This document shows, piece by piece, positions 1-11,454 of a DNA stretch of 64,000 bases. Under the pieces are notes generated by a model. The model was not told the origin of the DNA, searched no databases, and saw only the letters and a program-made list of their open reading frames with translations. Source of the DNA: Dendrolimus kikuchii (Eukaryota > Arthropoda > Insecta > Lepidoptera > Lasiocampidae); contig CM034392.1 in assembly GCA_019925095.2 (NCBI GenBank), positions 18,766,387 through 18,830,386 on the forward strand, given 5' to 3'. Position 1 is the stretch's first letter. Every line of letters begins with the position of its first letter. The position numbers were made by a program, and so were the translations under genes.

Positions 1-540
1 TTATGCGCAAGTCATTATTGCCAAAATAGTGACTACATTTCAATTGGCCACTGGAGCTGCAAGGCACAATTCACAGTCTTAATTTTATGCTTATCTAAAT
101 AAAATGCTTTTTTCGTTTCTAGTATTTCAAGTAGATAAACTTTATCTTTTACACTAAGTATCTAATTAAGACAAAATATTTAACAGCAATTCCGCGCGAA
201 CGAGGTCGCGGGCATCGCTAGTAGTGCACTAAGATAAAGATTAGCCGGTGGCGGGAGTATAAGTATTGTTCGGATTTAGTTTTGGGGGATATTCTGAGAA
301 TTATGAAGACAGTGAACATTAATAAACATTCCTATCCTCAAAGGGGCGGCTTGACCTTTAACTTAAGCACTGGTAAACTTTCCTTAAACAAGAAAATATT
401 ATGTCAACACTTGCTCCCACTGCGAAATTACAAAAGTTCTCATTACTTTAAAACATTTAAAACCTACTTTCTACGTGATTCACCCACAGCAATATTTCCA
501 TGAATTATTCACATAATTCATAAATATCATTAAAAAGGTA
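1..540. other. AT-rich flank with one Family C tail scrap
   Basis: The only repeat I recognise is at about 190-225, where a sequence ending in gaggtcgcgggcatc matches the 3' end of the Family C retroposon (see 26050). The rest has no supported gene. Confidence 0.4.
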
Positions 541-544
541 TATA

Positions 545-740
545 GGCTTAGTGGCTCAAGTATGCATGAATTTTTAATTATATGGATTCGAAATCTGGCC
601 GACAAGTATGCCGCAATTAACAATATTCTGATCTAAAGTGCATATTGTGACAATTACTACATTCTGGCTGGCAGATTGTTAGAAAAACATCGGTAATCAA
701 AAATCTTTATATTACGATAACCGATGTCTGAAAACCAAAA
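545..740 (+). repeat. Degenerate SINE-2 copy (tRNA-derived)
   Basis: It has a weak A-box-like ggcttagtggctc, a B-box-like ggattcgaaatc, a central gtgcatattgtgacaattac, and ends near ataaccgatgtctgaaa. All of these match the better copies at 2812 and 54958. Confidence 0.6.
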
Positions 741-1620
741 AATCATACAAAATATTGTTTAAAAATTATTCTTTATGAAAGCTGGTATGTACGTGTATAT
801 GATCGGACGTTCCTTTTTTTCTAAAATAGGAAAATAAGGCTTGTTCAAAATTACTACTTAGACTTAAAAGGTTTAATTAATATAAATCATTAAATAAAAT
901 ATTAAATAAATCATTAAATAAAATTAAATGATTTGATATTTAGATTTGACTGAATTTTGTTACAATAGTGAGGAAAGACTCAGTATGACAATGAAATATT
1001 CCCATATTTTCTGCGTACCTAACCGTTTTGGGAAGAGTGTGCAATTGCATGTTTCTAAGAAAGACAAGTGGCCTTATGCAAGTTAGACTTACCTATATAG
1101 GGTTCCTCTACAAGTACAACACGGTTATGAATTATTCAATTCTACTTTGAACAATTTAATAAAAATATTTCATATAAAATTTTACACACTATTATTATCA
1201 GAGATAATCCACCAGGACTTTCAATGGCCGTCGCGACTTGATCATAAACTACACATAAAACATAAATGCGCTTCAAGGGAAGTTAGTTCCGTGCCTTTGC
1301 GCAGGTTGAGTCAAATATTAACATTTATTACATTTTACGATGTGTTGTTCAAGAGAGATGGCATGCGAATTCGGAAAGCAGCCGAATGAAAAGCACAACA
1401 GTCTCTCTCTCAGCTCTGTCTGCTAATCTTACTGTGTTCTACGTAATGACGTGTACGAACTTCAAGGACGCATTGAAGTTTTTTTCGTACTTATATAGCG
1501 CTTATCTTTAAACTATGAGGTGGATAATTTAGAAGAAATTTACTGTGATAGGACTTAAAAAATATTTTCACTGAAATAGGTTTACAAGTCTTTGATAATA
1601 CTATCCGTATTTCAAGTACG
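741..1620. other. No recognised feature
   Basis: AT-rich single-copy-looking sequence. Small open frames here lack codon structure or homology I can recognise. Confidence 0.4.
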
Positions 1621-1622
1621 AT

Positions 1623-1770
1623 AAATGAATGATTGAATGAATGAAAACTCTTTATTGTTCATCATAAACTTAAACCTATACAGTAACACGGGTACATTTT
1701 CTTTGATGGATTGGCGACCTTATCACTCATAGCGATCTCTTCCAAGCAACCCAGTGCCCAAGGAGACTTT
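1623..1770 (-). mobile_element. LINE 3' UTR fragment (Jockey/CR1-like), antisense
   Basis: Read on the - strand, it contains gaagagatcgct, a gataaggtcgcc-like run, then AACAATAAAGAG followed by a TTCA/TTCATTCA tandem tail at 1623-1645. Copies of the same 3' UTR motif occur at 8587-8715 and 30363-30405. Confidence 0.6.
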
Positions 1771-1802
1771 AAAAGAAAAATTAAACAATATTTGGTGATT
1801 TA

Positions 1803-1975
1803 TTAAACTAAAATAAAACTAATACACGAAATAGATTTAGATGTTTGATTGTTAAGGGGGAGCGAGTTCCAAAGGCGAACAGCCTGTTCGGCAAAAGAAT
1901 TTCCTACGAAGTACGAAGTGTGTTTAGGTACGAATATAGATAACAGAAAATTTTCATATGAGAGTACCTATGTTA
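1803..1975 (-). pseudogene. LINE reverse-transcriptase C-terminus, antisense remnant
   Basis: The - strand frame reads SYFVGNSFAEQAVRLWNSLP, the hallmark C-terminal segment of Jockey/CR1-type LINE polyproteins. After this the frame degenerates and stops near 1803. The next expected block (FKRKIKQYL) is present but on the opposite strand at about 1770-1803. Confidence 0.7.
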
Positions 1976-2504
1976 TAGGAACGAGACTTATATGACTACG
2001 TATTATATTTCAGACACAAATATTTTTTGTTAATGAATTAATATAAATAAATAAAAAATATATATAGTAAATTACAAGTATGGTATTTTCGATTAAACGC
2101 TCTATAGAATTCCCGTAACCAAATAACAAAAACTAAATACTTGACTTTTATCATCTACGGAATCCTTCACTGTGTATTAGTCTACTATGCATTAAAAAGC
2201 AAAAGTTTATTTTCGCAGGCTTACCCGAAACAAGTTACCGAAGCGAAAGTTTAATCAAGGGCGGAGTAAAGCGTAAATTCAACTCGAAAACGCTTTTGGG
2301 AAAAAGTTCAGAATTATACAAAACATTTTTCACTTTTTTAGACGTCAAGGAATGCCTGCACGTAACAGTAACAGGCTTTGTCTATATAGTGGGGCCTATG
2401 TACAGCTACGCTTTGTGTTCCATGAAATAGATTTTTCAAATAACTTTTCAGTAGTTTCTACTTTCAAGGGATTTTTACGAGGTCCTCAGTAATTTAGAAA
2501 ATAA

Positions 2505-2670
2505 TATTAATAGGGCCAATGCCTCCCTCGGACAACGGATAAGTATAGCGACCTAATGAGGAAACGTAGCCAGCCTTCTGGGCACCTTACCTGTAGAAGA
2601 CGGTGATCTAGGCTTAGTATTTATTCTACTTAAGTCTTGAGGGACTATGGGCAGAATACAATATAAATAA
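2505..2670 (-). repeat. Family D repeat copy
   Basis: Matches, in reverse, the ~220-bp repeat at 42200-42420: cgtagccagccttctggg, then actataagtagaatac-like text and a genuine internal ctatgggcagaata. Other copies are at 5640-5710, 19660-19885 and 37410-37635. Confidence 0.65.
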
Positions 2671-2811
2671 GTTGAATTTTCTTTTATTATATTAGTTTAT
2701 AAAGTCATTGTACTATATTAATCGTAACTAGGCATAATTATTTAAAACATATTTTTTTCAGATCTTACCTAAATCTTAATGTTGATTCTTTTCAATTATT
2801 TTTAATCTGTT

Positions 2812-3112
2812 AGCTTAGTGGTTAGCGTAGTCACGTCCCAAACTCAAAAAGGCGCGGGTTCGAATCCTGGCCGAAACTATGCACCACTTAAGCAGTTTTG
2901 TGACCGATTATGCATATTATTATAATTACCATGTCCTAACGGCAAAGTTAAACGCAATGAAAACTGCACAACGAGATCAGATAACCGATGTGTCAAACTC
3001 TCCAATCAGCATTGGGCAAGCGTGGCGGGTGTAATGTCCGTTCTCTATCCTGATAGTGACCCAACCCCAGCAGTGAGCAGTTTATGGGCTGTTATTATTA
3101 TTATTTTTTTGA
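2812..3112 (+). repeat. SINE-2 copy, full-length-like, tRNA-derived
   Basis: The 5' end has pol III style boxes (A box gcttagtggttagcg, B box gggttcgaatcc). The body ends with a cccagcagtgagcagtttat-like segment and an (ATT)n tail. It does not fold as a complete tRNA, so it is a SINE and not a tRNA gene. Confidence 0.75.
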
Positions 3113-3154
3113 CCTCAATCGATAATATTACTGAACTTTTAACTTTTGAACTTT

Positions 3155-3463
3155 TATCCGTGCAGGAACGGAGAAAGAATACAATTTCCTGCGACTGGGT
3201 GGCCTGTTGTAAGAGGCTACAAAGCAACCCACTGCCAGGTGGTAGGGTATTTGCTCGACTGAATGACGACCATCCCTGGTCTAGAGTATTCCGCCATAAC
3301 AACCTTGTGTTGTGTTCCGGCATTAGTGACCAGGTTCCAGTCCCTCAAGAGAGCAGCAGCGCATTTGTAGCACCTTTGGTGTTGCAAATGTCCATAGGCG
3401 ATGGTAACCGCTTTCCATCGATTGGGCCGTCTGCCTGTCTGCTGAACTCCTGCAATAAAAAAT
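3155..3463 (+). mobile_element. Family A retroposon copy 1
   Basis: Near-complete copy of the dispersed ~335-bp family. It starts TTATCCGTGCAGGAACGG and ends CTGCAATAAAAAATAAAA. The poly(A) end defines the sense orientation. It sits directly behind SINE-2. Confidence 0.85.
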
Positions 3464-3469
3464 AAAACT

Positions 3470-4690
3470 TTTGAATGTCACTCTTTTTGTCGTTAGAAGA
3501 AACCACATATTTAGACACAACACTTTTATATGATTATGTGACAAATATTACACCTTTAGGAGCACCTAAGGTAATCATCTGGAACCCACATGTTATTTTA
3601 CTCTTAAATTTATGTTTAATTAATAAATTCGTTTGATAATGAGAAGGTTAATAAATTAAGCTTAGAGGGTTAAACAATTTTCAACAAGTTCTGTACTTCA
3701 ATAAATTGTTTAACAATGTTACAGCTATCTTCCAAGTCGCATCACGAAAGCTAATTAACAGCATTGTAGCTCATAAAATATAAAGCCAACCATAATATTA
3801 AAAATGTTCTAAATTGTCCTCATAGCAGTTTTTATCATTAAGATGTTTCTTCTTTCCTAAGTCATATGACCTTCACTCTAAAGGGATTCTGTAATAAAAA
3901 ATCATTTACTTACTAACAAATGATCAATGGTGCTTACAATAGTGTTTTTACAAGTTTATCTGCCGCACTTAGTTTTAGTGGACGTTTGAATAAAGATAAT
4001 TTAAAGCAATTTAAATTTTTGCACCAGCCATAGAATATAGGAATATCTGTAACTTAAAATAAATGATCATAAGTATCTAATAGACTTCATCAATGAATGC
4101 GAAAAACCTATCACCTATGTACGGTTGATTGATCATTATCCAACTCTGAGTGTTGCTAAGCCTTCTTTAAAGTAAGGAAGAAATTATAACAACCACTTCC
4201 CCGTGGTGATTTGTTTCTCAAGAACTGTGTACGGAAAAGCAATTTAATTCAGTCGTAAATATTATTCTGAGAAAAGCGCCTGCGTCTCATTCGAGTGATG
4301 ATTATTCAAGGGAAATAAATAAAATTTCAACGGTATAAAAAATAATATCGTTTCTATCATATGTAACAATCCTAAAAACTTAAGAAAATACAATATAATA
4401 TAAAGTAAGTATTTGCTGTCGAAGTATAGCAGTATAATTATCATTCGATATCAATACTTAAAAAGAAAAATATTTCTTTCTGATAGCGACACACACAAGA
4501 CAAATAGTAACATAACAAAATATATGTAAAATATATACAAAATATATTTCTTATTAATATGTGGAAAGAACTCCTAAGTTTCTTTTAGAAAACAGCTTTT
4601 ATAACATATCAACCTGCGGACGAGCCTATCGTATGAGGCGACAAAACAAACCACAGCCAAGTGATAGAGCATTTGCCCGACTGGATGGCT
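3470..4690. other. No recognised feature
   Basis: AT-rich; only short random open frames on either strand. Confidence 0.4.
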
Positions 4691-4694
4691 ACTA

Positions 4695-5025
4695 CCAACA
4701 AATTCTTAGACTTAAAATCTGCGCTACTTTTTATCCCGGGAATCCCGCTGGAAACCTTTAAAATGGCCAGATTGAAAACAAAATTCTAATTCCAATGCGA
4801 TTTTTTCACTGATTGATAGCAAATTTTGTATAATAAATTGTGGAACATTTTTTTTGTCCCGAGAATCCGTGGTTTCTAGTAGTTCGGGTGCATAAAGATT
4901 AGCTTATTCCGACACAGTTTTCACAAAAACGATAGCTTACATTCTTTTTTAAATGCCGTGTACCGGGCATCCCGCAAGAATTTCAAGTCAAGCGTGGACG
5001 AAGTCGCGGGCATATTCTAATTTAA
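4695..5025 (+). repeat. Family C retroposon, 5'-truncated copy
   Basis: Begins at aatctgcgctactttttat and ends gtggacgaagtcgcgggcat. This matches the 3' two-thirds of the longer copies at 26050 and 43560. Confidence 0.75.
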
Positions 5026-5639
5026 AATAATATCAGTAAAATGCATACCAGAACATGTACATTAAAAAAGGATCGTGTAGCCGTCTTTACCCAGGGGTGC
5101 AAGGGTTGCGTGCAGCCAGATTCAGGGACATAGAGGGAACAAACCCACCGCCCTATCTACCACGCCTAATCTGTATTCAGAATCACTTGACAAAAAAATT
5201 TAGTGACATAATATAGGTAGCAATATTGTTCACGAATACGTCTCGTCTTTGGATCTTATGTCTAAAAGAATGAAATCGATGCTCTAACAAAAACGTGCAA
5301 CAATTTCAAAGAATTATTATAAGCCGCTAACAAGGTGGCGCAGCCATATTTTCGCACCCCGGTACAGTTAAGACGGGCGTGATGTAAAGACGACGACCGT
5401 TCATTGTGAAAAACCCCATATCTAAAAAAAATGTTCAACGGATCTCAATCTAACAATTTGGCATAAAAAGTATTTTTTAATCTCTACCACCTTGATTATT
5501 TTCAGAATTTTCTACCAAATACATACATTGAAAGTTATAGCGGGGAATATTATTATGAATTTATATATGTATACCAGACTGACTTAAATAAAAAAAGTTT
5601 AAAAAACATGTTTATTTTATTTATTTGAAATTTAATTTA

Positions 5640-5712
5640 TATCGTATTCTACCTGTAATCCCTTACGACTATAAGTAGAATATTGAGCCTAGGTCATCGA
5701 AATAAATGGGTT
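5640..5712 (+). repeat. Family D repeat fragment, split by Family A
   Basis: The 5' part of Family D (attctacctgtaatccc, gactataagtagaatatt) is followed by a Family A insertion at 5727. Family D text resumes at about 5972 (gcttcgttacctccacttgatcgccatactg), so Family A probably inserted into Family D. Confidence 0.6.
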
Positions 5713-5726
5713 CGATTCCGAAAAGG

Positions 5727-5972
5727 CTTTTTTTTATTTTATTTTTTATTGCAGGAGTTTAGCAGACAGGCAAACGGCCCACTTGATGGAATGCGGTTAC
5801 CATCGTCTATGGACATTTGCAACACCAAAGGTGCTACAAATGCGCTGCTGCTCTCTTAAGGGAAACTGGAACCTGGTCACTATTGCCGGAACACAACTCA
5901 AGGTTGTTATGGCGACATACTTTAGACCAGGGGTGGTAGCCATCCAGTCGGGCAGATGCCCTACCACCTGGC
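5727..5972 (-). mobile_element. Family A retroposon copy 2, 5'-truncated
   Basis: A poly(T) stretch followed by attgcaggagtttagcagac marks the reversed 3' end. The copy breaks off at ctaccacctggct, so the sense 5' third is missing. Confidence 0.85.
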
Positions 5973-6374
5973 TTCGTTACCTCCACTTGATCGCCATACT
6001 GACTGCTCGAGATATGAACCAGCCGTCTGAAAAGATAATTATGATATTTTTTAGATCTTACTAACGATACTCCACACAACCATGTTCATTGAAAACACTA
6101 CACCATTGTGTAGAGGCATATTATAATAGAATACACCTTTCTAAAAAAATTTCATCCTTATAGGCTGAGTAGTTGAGAAAAACGCCTGACCTAAATAGAC
6201 AGATAGATATGATTATTGTATAAGGATTCCAATGTTGCCAAAATGTTTACTTAATCCTCTTGTTCCAAATATGAATGAGCATTTATTTCCTACTTACAGA
6301 CCTGAGATTAGGATTACAGGTCAGATACTTTTTTCAATAAAAATAAAGATGCTAAGGATGTGATTTTTAATGAA

Positions 6375-6540
6375 GGCAGCTAGAAGGCCCGGCCAAAGCA
6401 TTCGCCGCCCGACCGCCCAGCGCAGTAGACGTCGCGTACCCCAATACACGAAGTACGCGTGTTCGGCCCGCACTTGATCGTGGCCCCAAAACTATAAAAG
6501 AACTGTAGCATGTGTTAAGTGAAATTAAAAAAAAATCACA
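6375..6540 (+). promoter_or_regulatory. CpG-rich putative promoter and 5' UTR of the GTPase gene
   Basis: About 110 bp rich in CpG (6380-6490) stands out from AT-rich flanks and contains a GACGTC half-CRE-like site. TATAAAAG occurs at 6493-6500. If that is a working TATA box, transcription would start near 6520-6530 and the 5' UTR would be under 25 nt; otherwise the CpG block itself may be the 5' UTR. In the latter case a minimal upstream ORF (ATG TGT TAA, 6510-6518) would precede the start codon. This is inferred from composition and position only. Confidence 0.5.
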
Positions 6541-6629
6541 ATGAAGGGCAGACACCAATTCCGGCGTAGATTCAGTCTGCAACCATCGTTTATGAAAGAG
6601 GATCACGAGGAGGAACGACGAACTCATAG
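6541..6629 (+). CDS. Predicted coding exon 1 of RASD-like small GTPase
   Basis: This exon encodes residues 1-29 and the first two bases of codon 30. The ATG at 6541 has A at -3 and follows a CpG-rich segment with a TATA-like box. The frame stays open to a strong donor, CATAG|GTAAAT, with GT at 6630-6631. It leaves two bases (AG), which join the single leading G of the exon at 22460 to make AGG (Arg30), so phases match exactly. The peptide is basic then acidic (many Arg at 4-10, then KEDHEEERR). RASD proteins also carry a short variable N-terminal extension before the G domain. No in-frame ATG precedes the P-loop in exon 2, so an upstream start exon is required. I infer the assignment from phase, splice site and position; an unseen alternative first exon remains possible. 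Confidence 0.72.
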
Positions 6630-6659
6630 GTAAATAACCTTGGTAGTAACAGTAGTAAA

Positions 6660-7842
6660 TAAAATTGTTTTGTTTTAAATGTTATCAAGCAATTTTTCGG
6701 TTTTATTTTTTAAGCTTAAGTTTAATCGTTTTTTGTTACGACAATATCACCATTGATGTATAGCGGATTGCATTATTTTATTTGTAAAATGTGGTGTTCA
6801 AGAATCAGAATTTCACGTTTTAGGTGTTATAATTTAGTATAAATAATTTAAACCAAAGTAATATTAAGTAGAACTCTTAAAATTATTACTTTTTTATATG
6901 ATTTTTTATGTCTTTATACAATTATGTTTGATAATTGAGACTTGGTAATTTTACATTTATTGTTTCAAAAAAACATTAAAAATAACATTTAAGTTTTAAT
7001 ATTTCAACAAGAAATCCGTCTGTGAATCACATGCGTAAATTGGCGAGTTTTGCAACGATTTATTGTATTACAAAGTGCTACGACGCAAAGGGGCGCGTCG
7101 TAGTACCGCGTAGCAATGCGTGCCCTTTGATGACAAGCGCGAACTTTAGTTTCCCTAATGCACAAACAAATCTTTGGAATTATTTCATAAAAGATTGCTA
7201 TGTTCTATATTTGAAGGCTCACATACCGGACAAGTGCGTGTCGCTCTGAGAACCACGAAGGATTTTTATAGCAGTGATGAATGCTCACTATGTTTTAAAA
7301 AAAATGTAATACTGAATAACTTTTTGAAGTGAAACTTCTATATAGATGGGGTCTTAGGATTTTTCTGTCACGAAAAAGCGTTACGGCCCCGTGGAGGAGC
7401 GGCATAAATTTATACTAGACGTGGTGAGAGGCGGCATAATTTTAGACTATGGAAGCGTTGTTTGGTTCCGGATCGAATTCAGTTTTTTTGTTTGATAAAA
7501 TAAAATAAAAATATGTTTAAATAATTTTGTTAAAATAAAATATATTTAAATAATGCATTCATTAAAATGTACCTAACCTAACCAAATCATAATTTGCAGT
7601 AAACGTGCGAAAAATCCAAATGTATGCTGGGACACATAGTAGAAGTGAAACTTCAACGGACAAGTGGAAAAACCAAGGCAACTGATAAGTGGAAAAACGA
7701 ATGGCAACGGACAAGTGGCAAAACGAATCGCAACAAAATTTTACCGGTAGATTGTTAATGTACTTGTCCAATTTGAAAAGCTGCCCGTAAAATTTCAAGT
7801 TAAAATTTTGTTGTGATTCGTTTTGCTTTTATCCGTTGAAGT
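6660..7842. other. Start of intron 1; one short hairpin
   Basis: AT-rich sequence. CTACGACGC (7078-7086) and GCGTCGTAG (7095-7103) form a perfect 9-bp inverted repeat inside a CpG-rich patch. Nothing else is recognised. Confidence 0.4.
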
Positions 7843-7844
7843 TT

Positions 7845-7985
7845 TTATAGCTGGAGTACAGTAGACAAGCTGACGGCCCTCATGATGGCAAGCGGTTACC
7901 GTCGCCTATGGATGTTTGTAACACCAGAGGTGTTACCAACGCATTGTTGCTGCCTTATTGAATTGAAAACTTCTCTAGGCACGTT
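7845..7985 (-). repeat. Family A-prime fragment
   Basis: A diverged relative of Family A: gctgacggccctcatgatgg, then agcggttaccgtcgcctatg and ttaccaacgcattg. Confidence 0.65.
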
Positions 7986-8251
7986 GGGCATGGGAAAAAA
8001 GCACTGAAGTCGTGTGACCGTCACGCAGATACAAAGTTATCACTTCTGATGTGCATTCCTGCGACTGATAGTTTTTATTCTTAATTTTTTATCTCGTTCT
8101 TCAAAAGTTCACGAAGAGGATACATTTTTTAAATTTAATAATGCATAAGCTGACCGCCTATTGATTTCAATAAAATAGCTACGAAATCTAAGACAACGAC
8201 GGAATCACATTTAAACACGTCTTTAACTGTACGTAGAAAAGGCACTCTTAT

Positions 8252-8492
8252 TTTAGACTAGCGGTTACTCGCAAATTCGTCCGCGTTAAATTTAAATTAA
8301 ATTGATTTCCCTTCCGATGCAGCGACGGCAGCAGCGGTTGCATGGGCCTATCAATTTAATTTTGTTTATAAATAAAAGTAGCATAAGTTACTTCTTATAA
8401 CATCAGCTATCTGCCAGTGAAAAGCCCGTTAAAATCGGTCCAGCCGTTTCAGAGATTGGCCGGTACAAACAGACACACAAAATTTTTTTTAA
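8252..8492 (+). repeat. Dispersed repeat ending in an AAACAGACACACAAA tail
   Basis: Starts actagcggttactcgcaaattcgtcc, and near the end has aaaatcggtccagccgtttc and ggtacaaacagacacacaaaa. This is the common insect retroposon phrase. A related scrap is at about 18085-18200. Confidence 0.5.
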
Positions 8493-8586
8493 ATATTTTT
8501 TTCATATATTACACTTTCATATGCATTAGTAAAAAGTTGTTATTTTGACATTACAAACTGACACTTCAATTTTATTTATTTGTATT

Positions 8587-8720
8587 CTGATAGATAGATA
8601 ACTCTTTATTGTACAGCATTACAGAAACTTACAAACTGTTACTATTCCAATTGAGTACAAAGGGTGGCTTTATCGCTAAAAAGCGATCTCTTCCGAAAAC
8701 CTGCAGCAAGAATATTGGTG
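8587..8720 (-). mobile_element. LINE 3' UTR fragment, antisense
   Basis: On the - strand it reads gaagagatcgctttttagcg, then gtacaataaagagttatcta with a TATC tandem tail. Same family as 1623. Confidence 0.6.
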
Positions 8721-8744
8721 ATGATTTGAAAATTTGAATGATTA

Positions 8745-8919
8745 AGGGCCGATTTTTGAAACATCAGATAAAAGTTATCAGTCAAATAAATTATAACCTG
8801 AGTGAATTCAAAAGTAAAACCATTCAATTGGTTTATTCATGCAGCTGACATTTTTAATTTTTTTCATGTTATACTTGTTCTATGAATAACTTTTATCTAG
8901 TGATTGAAAAATTGGCCCT
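8745..8919. mobile_element. 175-bp MITE with ~34-bp terminal inverted repeats
   Basis: Left end AGGGCCGATTTTTGAAAC... and right end ...GATTGAAAAATTGGCCCT are inverted copies with a few mismatches, and both carry GATAAAAGTTAT / ATAACTTTTATC inside. No transposase. I could not fix a clear target duplication. Confidence 0.75.
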
Positions 8920-9251
8920 CGGTCACCATAATAAAATCAAAAATATTACTTGTATATTCTTTTGATAATCTTTATAAAAATTGCCTTTAGAATTTAAAGG
9001 TAATTAGGTCATAAGCTGATCAAAATATACAAGAAAAGGGTCAGAAATAATGAATAATATTTCTTATACTGTTACATATAGGTATTGATACTGAGAACTT
9101 GCGTGAGAGAAAGGGAAGCCAAGACTGGCGCCGTAACGCGTTACGTAACGAAGCGGTTTACCCTCCCATAAGAAGTTATCACTTCAAAAATTGCATGACA
9201 TGTCAGTATTGGTGCTGCCAATAAAAGAAATACATACATGCAATAAATAAG

Positions 9252-9408
9252 TTGTTATGGAGGCATACACTAGACCACGGGTGGCAGCCATCCAGACGGG
9301 CAAACACCCTATCACCTGGCTGTGGAGTATTTTTGTCGCCTTTTACGACAGACCGCTCGGCCGCAGGAAATTGTACTCTTTCTCCGTTCCTGCATGGATA
9401 AAACTAAT
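9252..9408 (-). mobile_element. Family A retroposon copy, 3'-truncated
   Basis: Carries only the sense 5' half, ending (reversed) at ctccgttcctgcatggataa. It lacks the poly(A) end. Confidence 0.8.
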
Positions 9409-9747
9409 GTTACTAAACTAAATAACTATAGTAGTAAGTTTATTTTTACTAAAACATGTACTTGCTTATAGATCAATTTTAAAAACAGTCTCATAGTCAT
9501 TCACGACGTGCGAAAACATCGTTATAAAATATCGTAATGCATCTTTTTACTTTTATGATATATCATAAAATACTGAAATCGAGCTAATAATTTATGTATA
9601 CTGCAAAAACACTTCTGCGTGTGGGGGTTTCACCTTTGCGATGGGACCTCGTTATCGGCGAAAGGGGAAGGCAATTTTCTGCAATGGCAGCTAAATCGTG
9701 AGACGCTTTTTATCAACTTAGGAAATGTCAAAGCTTCCTTGACTGAT

Positions 9748-9912
9748 GGCCGATTTCTATAACCGACCGTTCATTTGCCTTTTATCGGTTAAAATTTGAC
9801 ATAAGCTCCATACAAGTAATGTCAAGATTAAACCGATAGTAATAAATAAATAATAATAATTAATCAGCAGACAAACAAGCACATTGTATATCCCCAACGT
9901 TGGCGGATTTAT
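9748..9912. repeat. Foldback Family G half plus SINE-1 tail
   Basis: 9748-9838 is one half of the Family G inverted repeat (ccgttcatttgcc, atcggttaaaatttgac). 9840-9912 is the reversed (TTA)n tail and atatacaat-like end of SINE-1. Confidence 0.6.
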
Positions 9913-9919
9913 CACCACA

Positions 9920-10885
9920 GTACGTTCAAGCCTAGGGCGGTAAATTTTGGGGCATTTTTTATATGTTTTACATAAATTAAAACATTCATATTTATATCTC
10001 AGTGTTATTATATCCACACAAACAATTCAAGTTGTAGTATGTTTCACCAATTAAAATGTTTTACGGGAAAAATCGGGTGGTGCAATTATGACGATAGTGC
10101 ACAAACCATAAGGTTACAATTTCTTTAACAAATTTTTTTTAAATTAATTATGTGTGTTAGCACACGTTTAATTATTACGCCTATTTTGCGTCCAGCAGTT
10201 AGCGTTCCCACCCTTAAGAAATTGGTATGATTAGACATTAGTTCCCCAAATAGCCTATTATTGTCACATTAGTACGACTATCCGAACGTAGGCAATTTTA
10301 AGCGAAATAGCGTAAACCATCAATTTTATTTTGGACTCACTTTCATAACGAGTTTTTCATCCCGCAATTTGCTTACACGGCGTCATGAAAAGATTACTTT
10401 TTTGCCTCGCCAAATGACTGAAACATGAATTTCGTGTCGTGTAAGCAGGCAAAATAATCCGCTTGTTTATAAAAAATCGTAAATCTTACTTTGAAACAAG
10501 TAATTTTAAGATGTTCAATTTGCGTTTTTGTAAGAAGGTTTCTAGAAAGATTATGAATTCTGCGATAAATGGGTATTAAAAATATGTTGTGCTCCCACGT
10601 AATTTATTTTAGGTCAGTCGATTTCTTAGTAAACGCTTCAGTTGAGTTTACAAATAAAGTAGGTATAAATTTTTGTACAAAAACAAATTGTTACCACTAA
10701 ATAGAATTCGCACTAAATTAATGGTCTATTGAATTTATTTGTTTAATCATGGAACAAGAATATACTAAGATTAGATTTTCTTTATCGTCATGATAATAAA
10801 AAAAATGAAACTGAGAAGCTTTTGACGTTTGTAGAGCCATGATGAATCTTGATTACAGGTCGCTAGGCAGGCTCAACCGGTGGGA
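9920..10885. other. No recognised feature
   Basis: AT-rich intronic sequence without recognisable repeat or exon. Confidence 0.35.
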
Positions 10886-10891
10886 TACCAC

Positions 10892-11132
10892 GCTTTTTTT
10901 TATTTTTTATTGCATGAGTTCAGCAGACAGACAGACGGCCCACTTGATGGAAAGCGGTTACCATCGCCTATGGACATTTGCAACACCAAAGATGGTACAC
11001 ATGCGTTGCTGCTCTCTTAAGGGTCACTGGAACCTGGTCACCAATGCCGGAACACAACTTATGGTTGTTATGGCGACATGCTTTAGACCAGGGGTGGTAG
11101 CCATCCAGTCAGGCAAATGCCCTACCACCTGG
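10892..11132 (-). mobile_element. Family A retroposon copy, 5'-truncated
   Basis: Poly(T), then ttattgcatgagttcagcag; ends ctaccacctggc, the same breakpoint as copy 2 at 5972. Confidence 0.85.
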
Positions 11133-11214
11133 CAACCGCTCTCACAGCATATCTATGTGAAACAACTAGTTTTGAGCTAATCATGTTTCATACAATGAAT
11201 AAGAGTTTGCTGGC

Positions 11215-11450
11215 CTACGTCCCTCGCCCCGTATCCTGTCTTCTCTATCCCACTTACCCTATGCAATCTTCCTTATGCCACCCCTCTATCTGACCCCTTC
11301 TATCCCATTCATCCGGTTTGATCCGTCTATCCCATCTACTTTATCCATTCCTCCTATCACGTCCCCTCTAACTCTATACTCTTAAAGACTGGCAACAGAT
11401 TAACTTCTCCCCTGGTGTTGCAAACGCCTATAGGCAACGATAACTATAAC
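11215..11450 (+). repeat. Family A-prime copy with degenerate CTATCCC array
   Basis: A pyrimidine-rich array of TCTATCCCAT-like units (about 11235-11390) runs into cttaaagactggcaac and ggtgttgcaaacgcctatag. The same order occurs at 57180-57731. Confidence 0.6.
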
Positions 11451-11454
11451 GATA

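Noticed and set aside
2812..2900. Possible tRNA gene
   Set aside because: A and B box-like segments are present, but arms and acceptor stem do not pair; a longer conserved body and (ATT)n tail show it is a SINE. The same holds for 23447, 23683, 33010, 42610 and 53166.
3022..3465. 147-codon frame
   Set aside because: Runs across a SINE-2 tail and a Family A copy; no independent coding signal.
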